NCBI RefSeq assembly: GCF_002153425.1
Contig: NZ_KZ119600.1
Span: forward strand, 2,267,436 to 2,331,435
Direction: 5' to 3'
DNA: 64,000 nucleotides
Origin: Litchfieldia alkalitelluris
Lineage (GTDB): Bacteria; Bacillota; Bacilli; Bacillales; Salisediminibacteriaceae
Below, one piece after another: positions 25,623-34,560 of the stretch. A model generated the notes under the pieces. It had not been told where the DNA came from. It did no database searches and saw only the letters and a program-made list of their open reading frames with translations. The position numbers were made by a program, and so were the translations under genes. Position 1 is the stretch's first letter. Every line of letters begins with the position of its first letter.

Positions 25623-26558
25623 TCACGGATTTAGGTAGAATATTACAACATAAAGCATAGGGAGAGTAATCATAGATAATATAGTTGTGATGGAAACACC
25701 GAATGCTGCAAATGCTGAGTCCGCTCCATATTTTTCTGCAAATATGGCTGTAGTGGGAGCAGATGGCATGCCAGAAACTAATACAGCAACAACAAATACT
25801 TCAAAATGAAGAGATGGGAAAAATATAAATGGGATAAGTAGTAAAGGAACAAGGATAAGCTTAGTAAAGGAAGCGATCCAAATATACTTATTTAATAATA
25901 ATGATAAAAGCTTTTTCCATGGGAGTTGCCCTATGATACTTCCAATCAAAAGCATGGATAGGGGGATCGTAGTCATTCCAATACTCTCTAGTGTCTCTCC
26001 TACTATAAAAGGCAAGCTAATAGGTAATGCTATAATGATTAATCCAATGAATGTAGCCAATAGTCCAGGAGTTAATATAGCTTGTTTAATCGAGATCCGG
26101 TTGTTCGGTGCCACTAAGAAAATGCCATATGTCCAAATTAGAAGTAAGTAGAATATATTAAAAATAGCGACGTAAAATACACCACTCTCACCTAAGAGCA
26201 TAAAGATGATGGCATATCCAATAAAGCCTTGATTTCCAAATACCATCAATGATTGGTATACACCTTTGCGTTCATTATCAAGACCACTATACTTAGCAAA
26301 TTGATATGCTAAAATACATGCTCCAAATAGAGCGAAAGCGGATAAAAAGAGTAACCAAAGTATGTCTACTCTCAGTGAGTTGTTCATAGGAAAATCCATT
26401 GAAGAAAGAATTAGGGCAGGTAAAGTGATGTACATAACAATTTGTGTAAGAACTTTATTGGAATGAACATCCAGTATGCCAATAGCTTTAGCAATAAAGC
26501 CTATAATTGCAATTAAATATAGTATTAACATTTCTTGCGTGAAATCTAATATAGGCAT
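25623..26558 (-). CDS. AEC-family membrane transporter
   Basis: A 311-aa protein with about ten membrane segments of the auxin-efflux-carrier/bile-acid-like fold. Typical are TQIVMYITLPALILSSMDF near residues 41-59, the helix-break FGNQGFIGYAII, and the C-terminal SGMPSAPTTAIFAEKYGAD. Bacterial members move organic acids such as malate or malonate; no substrate can be assigned. ATG 26558 has AAGGG eight bases upstream and was preferred to two nearby in-frame starts. It is divergent from uvsE. Confidence 0.87.
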   Translation of the reverse strand: MPILDFTQEMLILYLIAIIGFIAKAIGILDVHSNKVLTQIVMYITLPALILSSMDFPMNNSLRVDILWLLFLSAFALFGACILAYQFAKYSGLDNERKGVYQSLMVFGNQGFIGYAIIFMLLGESGVFYVAIFNIFYLLLIWTYGIFLVAPNNRISIKQAILTPGLLATFIGLIIIALPISLPFIVGETLESIGMTTIPLSMLLIGSIIGQLPWKKLLSLLLNKYIWIASFTKLILVPLLLIPFIFFPSLHFEVFVVAVLVSGMPSAPTTAIFAEKYGADSAFAAFGVSITTILSMITLPMLYVVIFYLNP

Positions 26559-26706
26559 TTGCATCACCCTTGATTACTTTATGCACTCACGAAATAAGTG
26601 TTAATGCTCATAGTAATTCATCGTTAGTTTTCTAACACTACATAAAAAATGATCAAATTTTTTATACTAAATGTAGTTGTAAAATAATTCGAAATTGGGG
26701 ATAAAA

Positions 26707-27672
26707 ATGACATTAATAAGACTAGGTTATGTAGCAATGAGTGTGGAACTAAAAAATAGTTCTCCGTCCCAGACAATGACTTATAATCAATTTGAAAAAA
26801 TAAGTGATCGTAACATGGCCATGAAGAAGCTAGAACGAATTGCAGAGTCAAACCTTAAGAATTGTTTAAGGTTATTAAAGCATAATCTTGCCCACGATAT
26901 TTATTTTTTTCGGTTTAGTTCTAAACTGATTCCACTTGCTACACATGAAGAATTAATTGATTGGAAATATATGAGGGCAATCAAAAGTGACTTAATAGCA
27001 CTTGGTGAATTTATTGAGAAACATCAGATGAGAGTGGACTTTCACCCAGATCATTTTGTCATATTAAACTCAACAAAAGAAGATATTCTTAAAGCATCAT
27101 TAAACAATTTAAAGTTATTCTATTATCTCCTCAAAGGGATGGGCCTGAATCCTGAACAGCGGTGTGTGATGCATGTAGGTGGGGGGTATAAGGATAAAGA
27201 AACAGCATTAGAAAATTTTATAGAAAACTGGTCAAACATACAAAGACAAATTCAACAGATGATCATGCTAGAAAATGATGACAAAACATTCACGTTAAAA
27301 GATACTTTATATATATGTGAAAAATTAGGTGTTCCATTAGTATTTGATTATCATCATCATCTAGCAAATAACGATGGTGAAGATTGGACCAGTGAATGGG
27401 ATAGGGTTGTTAATACATGGAATAACACAACCTTTCCTATAAAAATGCATATATCTAGTCCTAAAAGCGAGAGTCAGTTTAGATATCATGCAGATTACGT
27501 TGATCCTCAGATGTTCCTGAAGTTTTTGAAGGAAATAGACGGTTCTATCCCACAAATTGACTGTATGATTGAAGCAAAACAAAAGGACCATGCACTTTTT
27601 CGTTTAATGAGAGATTTGGAGGCGACGGGCGCAATTGAAAAAATTGATGGGGCATCATTTACTTTAAAGTAA
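26707..27672 (+). CDS. uvsE: UV damage endonuclease
   Basis: This 321-aa TIM-barrel, metal-dependent endonuclease nicks DNA 5' of UV photoproducts. UvsE signatures are LIRLGYVAMSVEL at the start, FFRFSSKLIPLATHE, RVDFHPDHFVILNS, VMHVGGGYKDKE, LENDDKTFTLKDTL, FDYHHH and MHISSPKS. The metal ligands H, E and D are present. ATG 26707 has GGGG six bases upstream. In spore formers, UvsE adds to spore UV resistance. A GC-rich repeat separates it from the selenoprotein candidate downstream. Confidence 0.95.
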   Translation: MTLIRLGYVAMSVELKNSSPSQTMTYNQFEKISDRNMAMKKLERIAESNLKNCLRLLKHNLAHDIYFFRFSSKLIPLATHEELIDWKYMRAIKSDLIALGEFIEKHQMRVDFHPDHFVILNSTKEDILKASLNNLKLFYYLLKGMGLNPEQRCVMHVGGGYKDKETALENFIENWSNIQRQIQQMIMLENDDKTFTLKDTLYICEKLGVPLVFDYHHHLANNDGEDWTSEWDRVVNTWNNTTFPIKMHISSPKSESQFRYHADYVDPQMFLKFLKEIDGSIPQIDCMIEAKQKDHALFRLMRDLEATGAIEKIDGASFTLK

Positions 27673-27689
27673 GTCTCCCTGGCAATAGA

Positions 27690-27880
27690 TCTTGTTGGAA
27701 ACAAACGTCGGTTTACTCGCTTTCATGCAAGGTACAAGTGTGACATCTGCTCATACTTCGCAGTGTCTTCTTTGCTGTGGAGAGCCGGCAAGCCGCTTCG
27801 AGCTACGCTCTGCAGGGGCTTGCCCTTCCTCCTTTTCCACAGGAGTCTGCATTGGTGATCCTCAATCGAGCCGGCTTTGT
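27690..27880. repeat. GC-rich intergenic repeat with long hairpin
   Basis: This segment is far richer in G+C than its surroundings. It can fold with CTGTGGA near 27774 against TCCACAG near 27835, and inside that GGCAAGCC against GGCTTGCC. It resembles the 'CAAGCCGC...GGCTTGCC...AGGAGTC' noncoding repeats scattered in Bacillaceae genomes (recalled, not searched). It contains a short open frame, but its translation looks random (Cys/Ser-rich). Confidence 0.6.
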
Positions 27881-27945
27881 ACTATTAATCTAACAAGTAG
27901 TTTGGTTTAATAAATATACAAACGATGATTTGGAGGTGTTAATAG

Positions 27946-28221
27946 ATGAAGATATCAAGAGATGCTTATGAATTTCTTTTACAACTTTTAGAAAAGCAAA
28001 AAGGTAATAAAACATTTCGTATTGGATTTAATGAAAAAAGCACATGAGGTGCATCTAAATTTAACATAACTCTGGATGAGTTAAAAGAGAGTGATAACAA
28101 AGTCAATGTAAATCAATTATGTTTTCTTTTATCTAACGATGTTAAAAGGAAAATTGATAGTCTTTATATCGTGCTCCAAGATGGGAAACTGAGATTATTA
28201 GATAATAAGGAGGAAGATTAA
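27946..28221 (+). CDS. Candidate HesB-like selenoprotein, Sec codon TGA at 28045-28047
   Basis: GGAGGTG lies seven bases before ATG 27946. The frame is open for 91 residues apart from one TGA at codon 34. The protein starts MKISRDAYEFLLQLLEKQKG. Around the TGA it reads FNEKST-U-GASKFNITLDE, which matches the HesB/IscA core 'C-G-x-S-x-F-x-L-x-L-D-E' with Sec at the cysteine. It lacks the C-terminal C-x-C of IscA, as HesB-like selenoproteins do. A SECIS-like hairpin follows. HesB-like proteins are a known bacterial selenoprotein family. A nonsense pseudogene is the alternative, but the rest of the frame is intact. Confidence 0.8.
28067..28083 (+). promoter_or_regulatory. Candidate bacterial SECIS hairpin for the HesB-like gene
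   Basis: TAACTC-TGGAT-GAGTTA is a perfect 6-bp stem with a 5-nt loop carrying G at positions 2 and 3. The loop starts 25 nt after the TGA, inside the 16-37 nt window known for bacterial SECIS elements. Confidence 0.6.
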
Positions 28222-28328
28222 TATAGATAGAGTGGAATCTATAGCCATTTACATGATTATTTGAAACTTCTGTTAGTGCTGTTCGTATATAAAAGAAATC
28301 AAATAACACCACTAAAGGAGGGTTATAA

Positions 28329-29678
28329 TTGAGATGGAAATATAATGTTTTATATATGATACTTCTACTCTATACATTTCTCCTTTTTTCAGCATGTAGT
28401 TTTCTTGATAAAGGGGACCCTGAAATATTAGGACAAGAAGTCATAACTTTGTATTCTGAAGGAGAGTTTGAAAATGCCTATAAAAACTATTTCTCTAATA
28501 GCTGGAAAGATGCGAATACACCTGAGGAGATGGAGTCTGAGTGGACAGATCACACTTCCGAAATGGGTGATTTTATAGGTGTTAATGAACTGATATCGAA
28601 GGAAAGCGTTAATTCTTCATATGTAGTAGAAGTTGCTGTGGAATATACAGACATCATTTTTGATGTCCGTCTTATTATGAATAAAGACTACAAAATTACT
28701 AATCTACATATGGATCAAGGTATTGTAAATGCAGTAATGCCAGATAGCATTATAGAAGAAGAAGTTAAGATTGGTGAAGGTACAGAGTTTGAGCTTATGG
28801 GAACATTAACATTACCCAATAATTCCGATGTTTCATTTCCAGTTGCAGTTATTGTTCACGGATCAGGTCCTATTGACAGAGATGGAACAGCTTATTCTTA
28901 TAAGGCATATAGAGATATAGCTTGGGGATTAGCTGGTAGGGGAGTAGGAGTATTAAGGTACGATAAACGAACGTATGTTTATGGTGGTTTGATGCATGAG
29001 CAAGGGCTAACAAGTATTACTATAAGGGAAGAAGTAATTGATGATGCCTTAGCTGCCTTAGATCTCTTAAAGAACGATAGTAGGATCGATTCAGAGCAGT
29101 TATATCTTATTGGTCACAGTTTAGGAGGAATGCTAGCTCCTAAGATTTCCTTAGAATATGATAATTTATCAGGAATGATTATGATGGCAGGATCGCCACG
29201 TTCTTTATGGGACATTATTTACGATCAAAATATAAATATTTTAAATACAGGGATTTATGATGAGGAAGAGCGTGAAATTCTTCGTGAACAACTTGAATTG
29301 GAACGTGAAAAAAGCATAGTACTTTTAGAGGAGGCTAAGGAAGAGAAGTTAATGAATGAAACCATCTTTGGGCTTCCTGCAACATATATGTATGATTTAG
29401 AACAATATAAGCCCAGTGAGATAGTAGATGATTTAAAAATACCAATGTTTGTGTTACAAGGGGAGGATGACTTCCAAGTACTTAAGGAAGCTGATTTCAA
29501 TAAATGGCAGAGTTTATTAGGAGAAAATGAACTAGCAACATTGAAAAGTTATCCTGGGCTTAATCATTTTTTTATAGAGTATGATGGCTTAGGAAAAGGT
29601 ACGATAGAAGAATATGATATTCCTAATACCGTTGATGAAGAAGTGATTAATGATATTTCTCAATGGATTCTAAAATAG
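28329..29678 (+). CDS. Lipoprotein with DUF3887 domain fused to an alpha/beta hydrolase
   Basis: The 449-aa precursor has a lipoprotein signal ending LLFSAC. A DUF3887 domain follows (about residues 28-135, LYSEGEFENAYKNYFS) and then an alpha/beta-hydrolase domain (about residues 150-449). The hydrolase has an HGSGPIDRDG oxyanion region, nucleophile Ser in LIGHSLGGMLAP, a helical lid of E/K repeats near residues 315-345, and the acid/base end LQGEDDFQV...LNHFF. The start is TTG 28329 with GGAGGG six bases upstream; no ATG is suitable. A surface esterase or peptidase-like role is likely. Confidence 0.85.
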   Translation: MRWKYNVLYMILLLYTFLLFSACSFLDKGDPEILGQEVITLYSEGEFENAYKNYFSNSWKDANTPEEMESEWTDHTSEMGDFIGVNELISKESVNSSYVVEVAVEYTDIIFDVRLIMNKDYKITNLHMDQGIVNAVMPDSIIEEEVKIGEGTEFELMGTLTLPNNSDVSFPVAVIVHGSGPIDRDGTAYSYKAYRDIAWGLAGRGVGVLRYDKRTYVYGGLMHEQGLTSITIREEVIDDALAALDLLKNDSRIDSEQLYLIGHSLGGMLAPKISLEYDNLSGMIMMAGSPRSLWDIIYDQNINILNTGIYDEEEREILREQLELEREKSIVLLEEAKEEKLMNETIFGLPATYMYDLEQYKPSEIVDDLKIPMFVLQGEDDFQVLKEADFNKWQSLLGENELATLKSYPGLNHFFIEYDGLGKGTIEEYDIPNTVDEEVINDISQWILK

Positions 29679-29688
29679 GAGGAGTAAT

Positions 29689-30081
29689 ATGAAGAAGCTG
29701 TTTTTTTTAGTAATATTGATAGTTCTAATGTTAGTATTTACCGCTTGTAATGATGAAAACAATGAAAATAATGAAAATAATGATGGTCACAGGGAAACTG
29801 CTGGTGAATTTCTACAACTTGTTACAAGTGAGGAATTTGATGAAGCTGTATCCTATTTTGATGAAACAATGTCAGATGGATTATCTAGTGCGGAGTTAAG
29901 TGAAATCTGGGATTTGCTCTTGATACAAGCTGGGGCATTTATTGATTATGAATATAATCGAACAGAGGAAATAGACGATTTAAAGCGAGTTGTCTATACG
30001 GGATTGTTTGAAGCTACAGAGGTTACATTTTTAGTAGTTGTCGATGAAGATCAAAAGGTAGCAGGTTTTTTTATACAATAA
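29689..30081 (+). CDS. DUF3887 lipoprotein (130 aa)
   Basis: A short lipoprotein precursor with lipobox FTAC, an Asn/Glu microrepeat (NENNENN from tandem AATGAAAAT units) and a single DUF3887-like domain (AGEFLQLVTSEEFDEAVSYF). The domain resembles the N-terminal part of the preceding hydrolase. It starts ten bases after that gene with AGGAG, so the two are cotranscribed and probably arose by domain duplication. Function unknown. Confidence 0.8.
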   Translation: MKKLFFLVILIVLMLVFTACNDENNENNENNDGHRETAGEFLQLVTSEEFDEAVSYFDETMSDGLSSAELSEIWDLLLIQAGAFIDYEYNRTEEIDDLKRVVYTGLFEATEVTFLVVVDEDQKVAGFFIQ

Positions 30082-30192
30082 GAACGCTCACGATGGCAAT
30101 TGAAAATGTTACTAGTAATTGAATGAGCGGGAAGCGAATGGACTGAAACGATAACCAACACAAGATTTGTAATTTCACGGTAGACAGTAAAA

Positions 30193-30220
30193 AAGACTGC
30201 TGGGAGATCCCAACAGTCTT
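30193..30220 (-). terminator. Terminator of the LysM-SleB gene
   Basis: AAGACTG-C-TGGGA faces CCCA-A-CAGTCTT. On the minus strand it is followed by a T run (A run at 30188-30194). Confidence 0.85.
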
Positions 30221-30269
30221 AGTGCTTTGAAGAGGATTTGATCAAGCCAAGCTCTAAAGCTTTTTTAGT

Positions 30270-30845
30270 TTATTTTGCAAATACATGGTTTCCAATTGTT
30301 ATCGTGTGCTGGCGTGTTGCGTTCCAATGATTGGTTGCTGTAGTCGGATTATAGAAGAACAATGATCCATTACCTTGTCCACGAAAAGCGATAGCTTCGG
30401 CAACGGCTTTCTTCGCAGACTCTGTTGGTGTTTGGTTAATTGTGCCAGTATGAACCGGTGTAAATTGACCTGGATCATGAATAACCCCATTAATTGTGTT
30501 AGGAAAAAGCTCGCTATCTACTCTATTTAAAATAACGGTAGCAACTGCTACTTGCCCTGCATAAGGTTCTCCCTTTGCTTCAGCTGTAACTAATTGCTCC
30601 ATTAAATGACGCTCTTGGCTACTGATAGGGTTTGGAATCGTCAGTGTATTACCAATGAATATTGTATATCCCCTTAAGCCATTAGCATCTTTTATTTGAT
30701 TGACAGAAACACCATAGTGTTGTGCAATGTTCCATAGTGTATCACCAGATTTTATGTTATGAACTGAAGAAGAAGCCTCAGCGGACATATTTACAGTGAA
30801 AATAAGTGATAAACTTAATGTTAATGTTAAAAGTAATTTTCGCAT
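30270..30845 (-). CDS. Secreted LysM-SleB/CwlJ-type cell wall hydrolase (191 aa)
   Basis: A signal peptide (MRKLLLTLTLSLSLIFTVNM, cleaved near AEA) is followed by one LysM domain (about residues 29-72) and a Hydrolase_2 domain (about residues 85-191). The latter contains the catalytic Glu of TAEAKGEPYAGQVAVATVIL and the end block GSLFFYNPTTATNHW. The family cleaves spore cortex peptidoglycan. GGAGG lies before ATG 30845. A larger paralogue with three LysM domains lies at 42989. Confidence 0.92.
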   Translation of the reverse strand: MRKLLLTLTLSLSLIFTVNMSAEASSSVHNIKSGDTLWNIAQHYGVSVNQIKDANGLRGYTIFIGNTLTIPNPISSQERHLMEQLVTAEAKGEPYAGQVAVATVILNRVDSELFPNTINGVIHDPGQFTPVHTGTINQTPTESAKKAVAEAIAFRGQGNGSLFFYNPTTATNHWNATRQHTITIGNHVFAK

Positions 30846-31028
30846 CGTATAACCTCCAAATAAATTTATTAAGTTATCCTTGCATGCATACTAGATTAAC
30901 AGGTTTATAGATTCTCTTCATTAGGGGATAATTGGAAGTATTTGATAAATAAGTAAAGCTTAAATAATCTGTTCATTAAAAAATATGGTTGAGCTTTTGA
31001 ACTGATTAAATAAATCAAAAAATAATGA

Positions 31029-31070
31029 TTTGTTCAAAAAATGTGATGAGTATGTTATCATTTGAACAAA
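31029..31070 (+). promoter_or_regulatory. Inverted repeat upstream of moxR
   Basis: TTTGTTCAAA (31029-31038) and TTTGAACAAA (31061-31070) are perfect 10-bp inverted arms 22 bp apart, about 45 bp before moxR. TTGTTC could double as a -35 hexamer. This may be a split operator or an RNA hairpin; no regulator is recognised. Confidence 0.45.
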
Positions 31071-31115
31071 CATACTATGAAAATATGTAACTAAATAAAC
31101 AAAGGAGTTTGATCA

Positions 31116-32093
31116 ATGTCAGCCGATTTAGAGGTCATACAGACACTAGCAGAAAGAGTTAAGGAAAATATTAATCGTGTTATTGTAGGAAAAGAAGAAA
31201 CAGTGGACCAGCTTCTTGTTGCTATCATAACATCAGGCCACGTACTTTTAGAGGATGTACCTGGTACTGGGAAAACATTAATGGCTAAATCATTATCCAA
31301 ATCATTAGATTCTAGTTTTAAAAGAATCCAATTTACTCCGGACCTTTTACCAACTGATGTAAGCGGTATCAATTTTTATAATCAAAAAAAAGCTGAGTTT
31401 GAATTTCGCCCAGGTCCTATATTTGCCAATATTGTTTTGGCAGATGAGATTAATCGAGCAACGCCAAGGACTCAGTCGGTCCTTTTAGAGTGTATGGAAG
31501 AAAGGCAAGTCACGATAGATGGTGACACAAGGTCATTAAATCGTCCATTCTTAGTTATAGCCACACAGAACCCAGTGGAAAGCCAGGGAACATTTCCATT
31601 ACCTGAAGCGCAGTTAGACCGGTTCTTGTTAAAACTTAGTGTTGGATATCCTTCAAAGGAAGAAGGACTAGAAATACTAAAACGTTTTAAACAAAAGAGT
31701 CCATTAGAAGAGCTATCTGCTGTTGCAACGAACGAGGAAATTATCAATGCGCAAAATAGTTATTCATATGTCCATGTTAGTGAGGAGTTATTGAATTATA
31801 TGATGGACATTATACATGAAACACGAAATCACCCTGATGTCGAATTAGGTGTTAGCCCCCGTGGTAGTCAAGCATTGCTAAAGGCAGTGCAGGCCTATGC
31901 AATTATCCAAGGTAGATCATATGTTATTCCAGATGATATAAAAGCGATGGCAAATCCTGTGTTAGCTCATCGTCTAGTCCTTAATCATACGTCCAGATTC
32001 CAAGAAAATCAGAATGAAAAGATTATTGAGAGTGTATTAAATAATGTAACAGTGCCTTCTGAGGAGGAAGTATTGAAAGGGATTGACAAATAA
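31116..32093 (+). CDS. MoxR-type AAA+ ATPase
   Basis: The 325-aa AAA+ chaperone has Walker A EDVPGTGKTLMAK near residues 47-59, Walker B VLADEINRATPRTQ near 108-121, sensor TQNPVESQGTFPLPEAQLDRF and a C-terminal lid (SPRGSQALLKA). MoxR proteins act with DUF58/VWA partners in maturation or stress functions. It is the first gene of a three-gene operon: its TAA is followed directly by the ATG of the DUF58 gene. Confidence 0.93.
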   Translation: MSADLEVIQTLAERVKENINRVIVGKEETVDQLLVAIITSGHVLLEDVPGTGKTLMAKSLSKSLDSSFKRIQFTPDLLPTDVSGINFYNQKKAEFEFRPGPIFANIVLADEINRATPRTQSVLLECMEERQVTIDGDTRSLNRPFLVIATQNPVESQGTFPLPEAQLDRFLLKLSVGYPSKEEGLEILKRFKQKSPLEELSAVATNEEIINAQNSYSYVHVSEELLNYMMDIIHETRNHPDVELGVSPRGSQALLKAVQAYAIIQGRSYVIPDDIKAMANPVLAHRLVLNHTSRFQENQNEKIIESVLNNVTVPSEEEVLKGIDK

Positions 32094-33236
32094 ATGGCAG
32101 TCCATTGGTTGATTGTTGTTACGATTATAATGGTTTTCTTCCAGGCGTATTTATTTAAAAAATGGGGACTTGCTGGAGTAAGCTATAATAGATATTTTAC
32201 GCAAAATGCTGTTTTTGAAGGTAATGATACTGAAATGGTGGAGGAAATTGTAAATAGAAAACTGTTACCAATTCCTTGGCTAAGGCTTGAGTCTAAAATG
32301 AGTTCACACTTATCATTTAATAAACAAGCTTCTCTAGCAGTGCTAGGTGATCAATTTCATAGAAGTTTTTTTAGCTTAATGGCTTTTCAAAAAATTCGTC
32401 GTAGACATAAGCTTACTTGTAGAAAAAGAGGCTATTACCAATTGCGAACGGCATCAATTTCAGTTGGAGATCCATTTGGCATAGACCAGAAGAGTAAAAC
32501 AGTGAACCTTAACTCGGACTTAATTGTTTATCCTAAGTTGCTTCCAATTGATAATATTCTGTTACCAACCAACAGCTGGCAGGGCGATATTATTGTCCGT
32601 CGCTGGATTATGGATGATCCTTTTGTTTTCGCAGGAGTAAGGGATTATACATATGGAGATACAATGAAGTCCGTAAACTGGAGTGCAACAGCTCGTACAG
32701 GAAGATTACAAGTGAGCAAAAATGATTATACAGCGGACCATAAAATTATGATTTATCTTAATTTTGATGAAACAGAAGATATTTGGAAATCCATTAAAGA
32801 TGAGGACCTATTTGAGAAAGGGATATCCTATGCTGCTTCGATTGCGGAGTACACGATTTCTAAAGGAATTCCTACAGGGTTTGGGTGCAACGCATATATA
32901 GACGATCCCCTAGAAAGATTAAAGAAAAGGAAAGACTCTATTAGGATAGAAGGTAAGAATGGTAAAGGTCATCTCATGTACATTCTAGAAACAATGGCTA
33001 TGTTAAGAATAGATCGTAGCATGAATTTTAATCATTTCTTACAGGAGGACGTCGAGAGGAAGAGAAGAGATACTGATATTTTACTCATCACAACCTTTGT
33101 CAGTGAGACGATGGAAAAGCATATTCGAACGTTAAGGGTCTTAGGGAATTCCATTGAGATAGTAGATTTAAATCAATTTAAAACAAGAGAGACTATAAAC
33201 CAGGACGGTCCATCAGTAGGTGAGCAACATGGCTAA
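32094..33236 (+). CDS. DUF58 protein
   Basis: This 380-aa protein has an N-terminal hydrophobic helix (about residues 3-18) and a central region with MSSHLSFNKQ and RKRGYYQLR. The DUF58 hallmark DYTYGDTMKSVNWSATARTG is near residues 186-205, followed by a von Willebrand A-like fold. DUF58 proteins pair with MoxR ATPases, as here. The gene abuts the moxR stop codon and overlaps the next gene by 8 bp. Confidence 0.9.
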   Translation: MAVHWLIVVTIIMVFFQAYLFKKWGLAGVSYNRYFTQNAVFEGNDTEMVEEIVNRKLLPIPWLRLESKMSSHLSFNKQASLAVLGDQFHRSFFSLMAFQKIRRRHKLTCRKRGYYQLRTASISVGDPFGIDQKSKTVNLNSDLIVYPKLLPIDNILLPTNSWQGDIIVRRWIMDDPFVFAGVRDYTYGDTMKSVNWSATARTGRLQVSKNDYTADHKIMIYLNFDETEDIWKSIKDEDLFEKGISYAASIAEYTISKGIPTGFGCNAYIDDPLERLKKRKDSIRIEGKNGKGHLMYILETMAMLRIDRSMNFNHFLQEDVERKRRDTDILLITTFVSETMEKHIRTLRVLGNSIEIVDLNQFKTRETINQDGPSVGEQHG

Positions 33237-34560
33237 AAAAACAATTCAAATATTATCAAACTGGCTTCAAGGTTGTATAGAATGGTTATGTGTTGCACCT
33301 TTATTGTTGGTGTTAGGTATTTTCCTTATTCCTAATGACATCATTATAATGTGGCTGGGTTATTTTCCTTTAATGATCCTAATTGGATTATTGTTAAGAA
33401 GTGTTTTTAACAATAATAAACGATCATTATTTATTGTAGTCGTCCTAATAATTAACATAGTCATTTCATTCCTTTTGTTGGCAAGTTACCCATTAACTAT
33501 TCTCACCACAATATTAGGTCTATTCTTTTCAGTAAGAGGTGGACTTTACGCCTACCGAGCAGAAGATGACTTATTTTCAATTTCCTATTTGTGGTTGAGT
33601 ATCGTGCTATATTTTATATCATATTTTGTGTTCAGTTTTGTAGATATGTTTCACGCATATACTAGTCTACTCACATGGCTGGGTGTTGTTGTAGTTTTTA
33701 TAACATTATTTAAATCGAATAGTTCTCACATTCAAGATGAAACAAAAATTGATGGTAAAAAATCTAAATTAAATGCTCAACTGAAGTGGAAAAACAGAGT
33801 TTTTATCGGCATAACGATTGGGATAATCTTATTAATAATGAACTTTAGTATTGTACAGAATTTATTTCAAGGTGTTATTAACGTTATTCGTTACTTATTT
33901 GAATGGTTATCATCATTAGTAAGTTTAAGGGAGGGTGCCGAGGAACATACTCCACCTCCTCAAGAATCAATTCCCTTTTTACCTGGTGATGAGGAGGTTG
34001 TGGAAAGTACTAGTATATTTGAATATATTTTAATTGGTCTTGGTTATATCCTTTTGGCACTAGCGATTGTGTTCTTTACGTACTTCTTATTTAAATTGCT
34101 TAAAAAACTATTTAGGTTCATATTTACATCAGTTAAGAATCTTATAGATAAATTGCTACTAAGAATGGAACATGATGATAATTCACAAACATATATCGAT
34201 GAAAAAGAGAGTGTAATAGATTGGAAGGATTGGCGATCTGAGTTAACTAACAATGCAAAGGATCGTTTCAACAGCCTCGTACAAAGGAAAGAAAAGTGGA
34301 GTAAATTAAAAAATAATGAGGAGAAAGTCCGTTACTTATATCGTGAGCTTTTAAATAATCAAATGAAGCTTGGCTATGACTTAAAACGATACAATACACC
34401 AAATGAAACGTTAAGAGACTTTAATAATAAGGGTATATTAGAGGGGGAGGATGCAGAATTATTTGCTGAATCGTACAGTCAGGCAAAATACAGTAAAGAC
34501 CAAATCAACGATAATGTAGTAGAACGCTTAAAGGTCGTTACAGGGAAGAAGAAAAAATAA
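33229..34560 (+). CDS. Membrane protein with C-terminal DUF4129 domain
   Basis: The 443-aa protein has about six membrane helices in the first 165 residues, another near 185-200 and one near 265-290. A cytosolic DUF4129 tail follows (about residues 330-420, VRYLYRELLNNQMKLGYDLK and TPNETLRDF). In the usual moxR-DUF58 operon the third gene carries a transglutaminase domain before DUF4129. I see no such domain here, so this is a shortened version. ATG 33229 overlaps the DUF58 stop (ATGGCTAA) with AGGTG upstream. Confidence 0.85.
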   Translation: MAKKTIQILSNWLQGCIEWLCVAPLLLVLGIFLIPNDIIIMWLGYFPLMILIGLLLRSVFNNNKRSLFIVVVLIINIVISFLLLASYPLTILTTILGLFFSVRGGLYAYRAEDDLFSISYLWLSIVLYFISYFVFSFVDMFHAYTSLLTWLGVVVVFITLFKSNSSHIQDETKIDGKKSKLNAQLKWKNRVFIGITIGIILLIMNFSIVQNLFQGVINVIRYLFEWLSSLVSLREGAEEHTPPPQESIPFLPGDEEVVESTSIFEYILIGLGYILLALAIVFFTYFLFKLLKKLFRFIFTSVKNLIDKLLLRMEHDDNSQTYIDEKESVIDWKDWRSELTNNAKDRFNSLVQRKEKWSKLKNNEEKVRYLYRELLNNQMKLGYDLKRYNTPNETLRDFNNKGILEGEDAELFAESYSQAKYSKDQINDNVVERLKVVTGKKKK

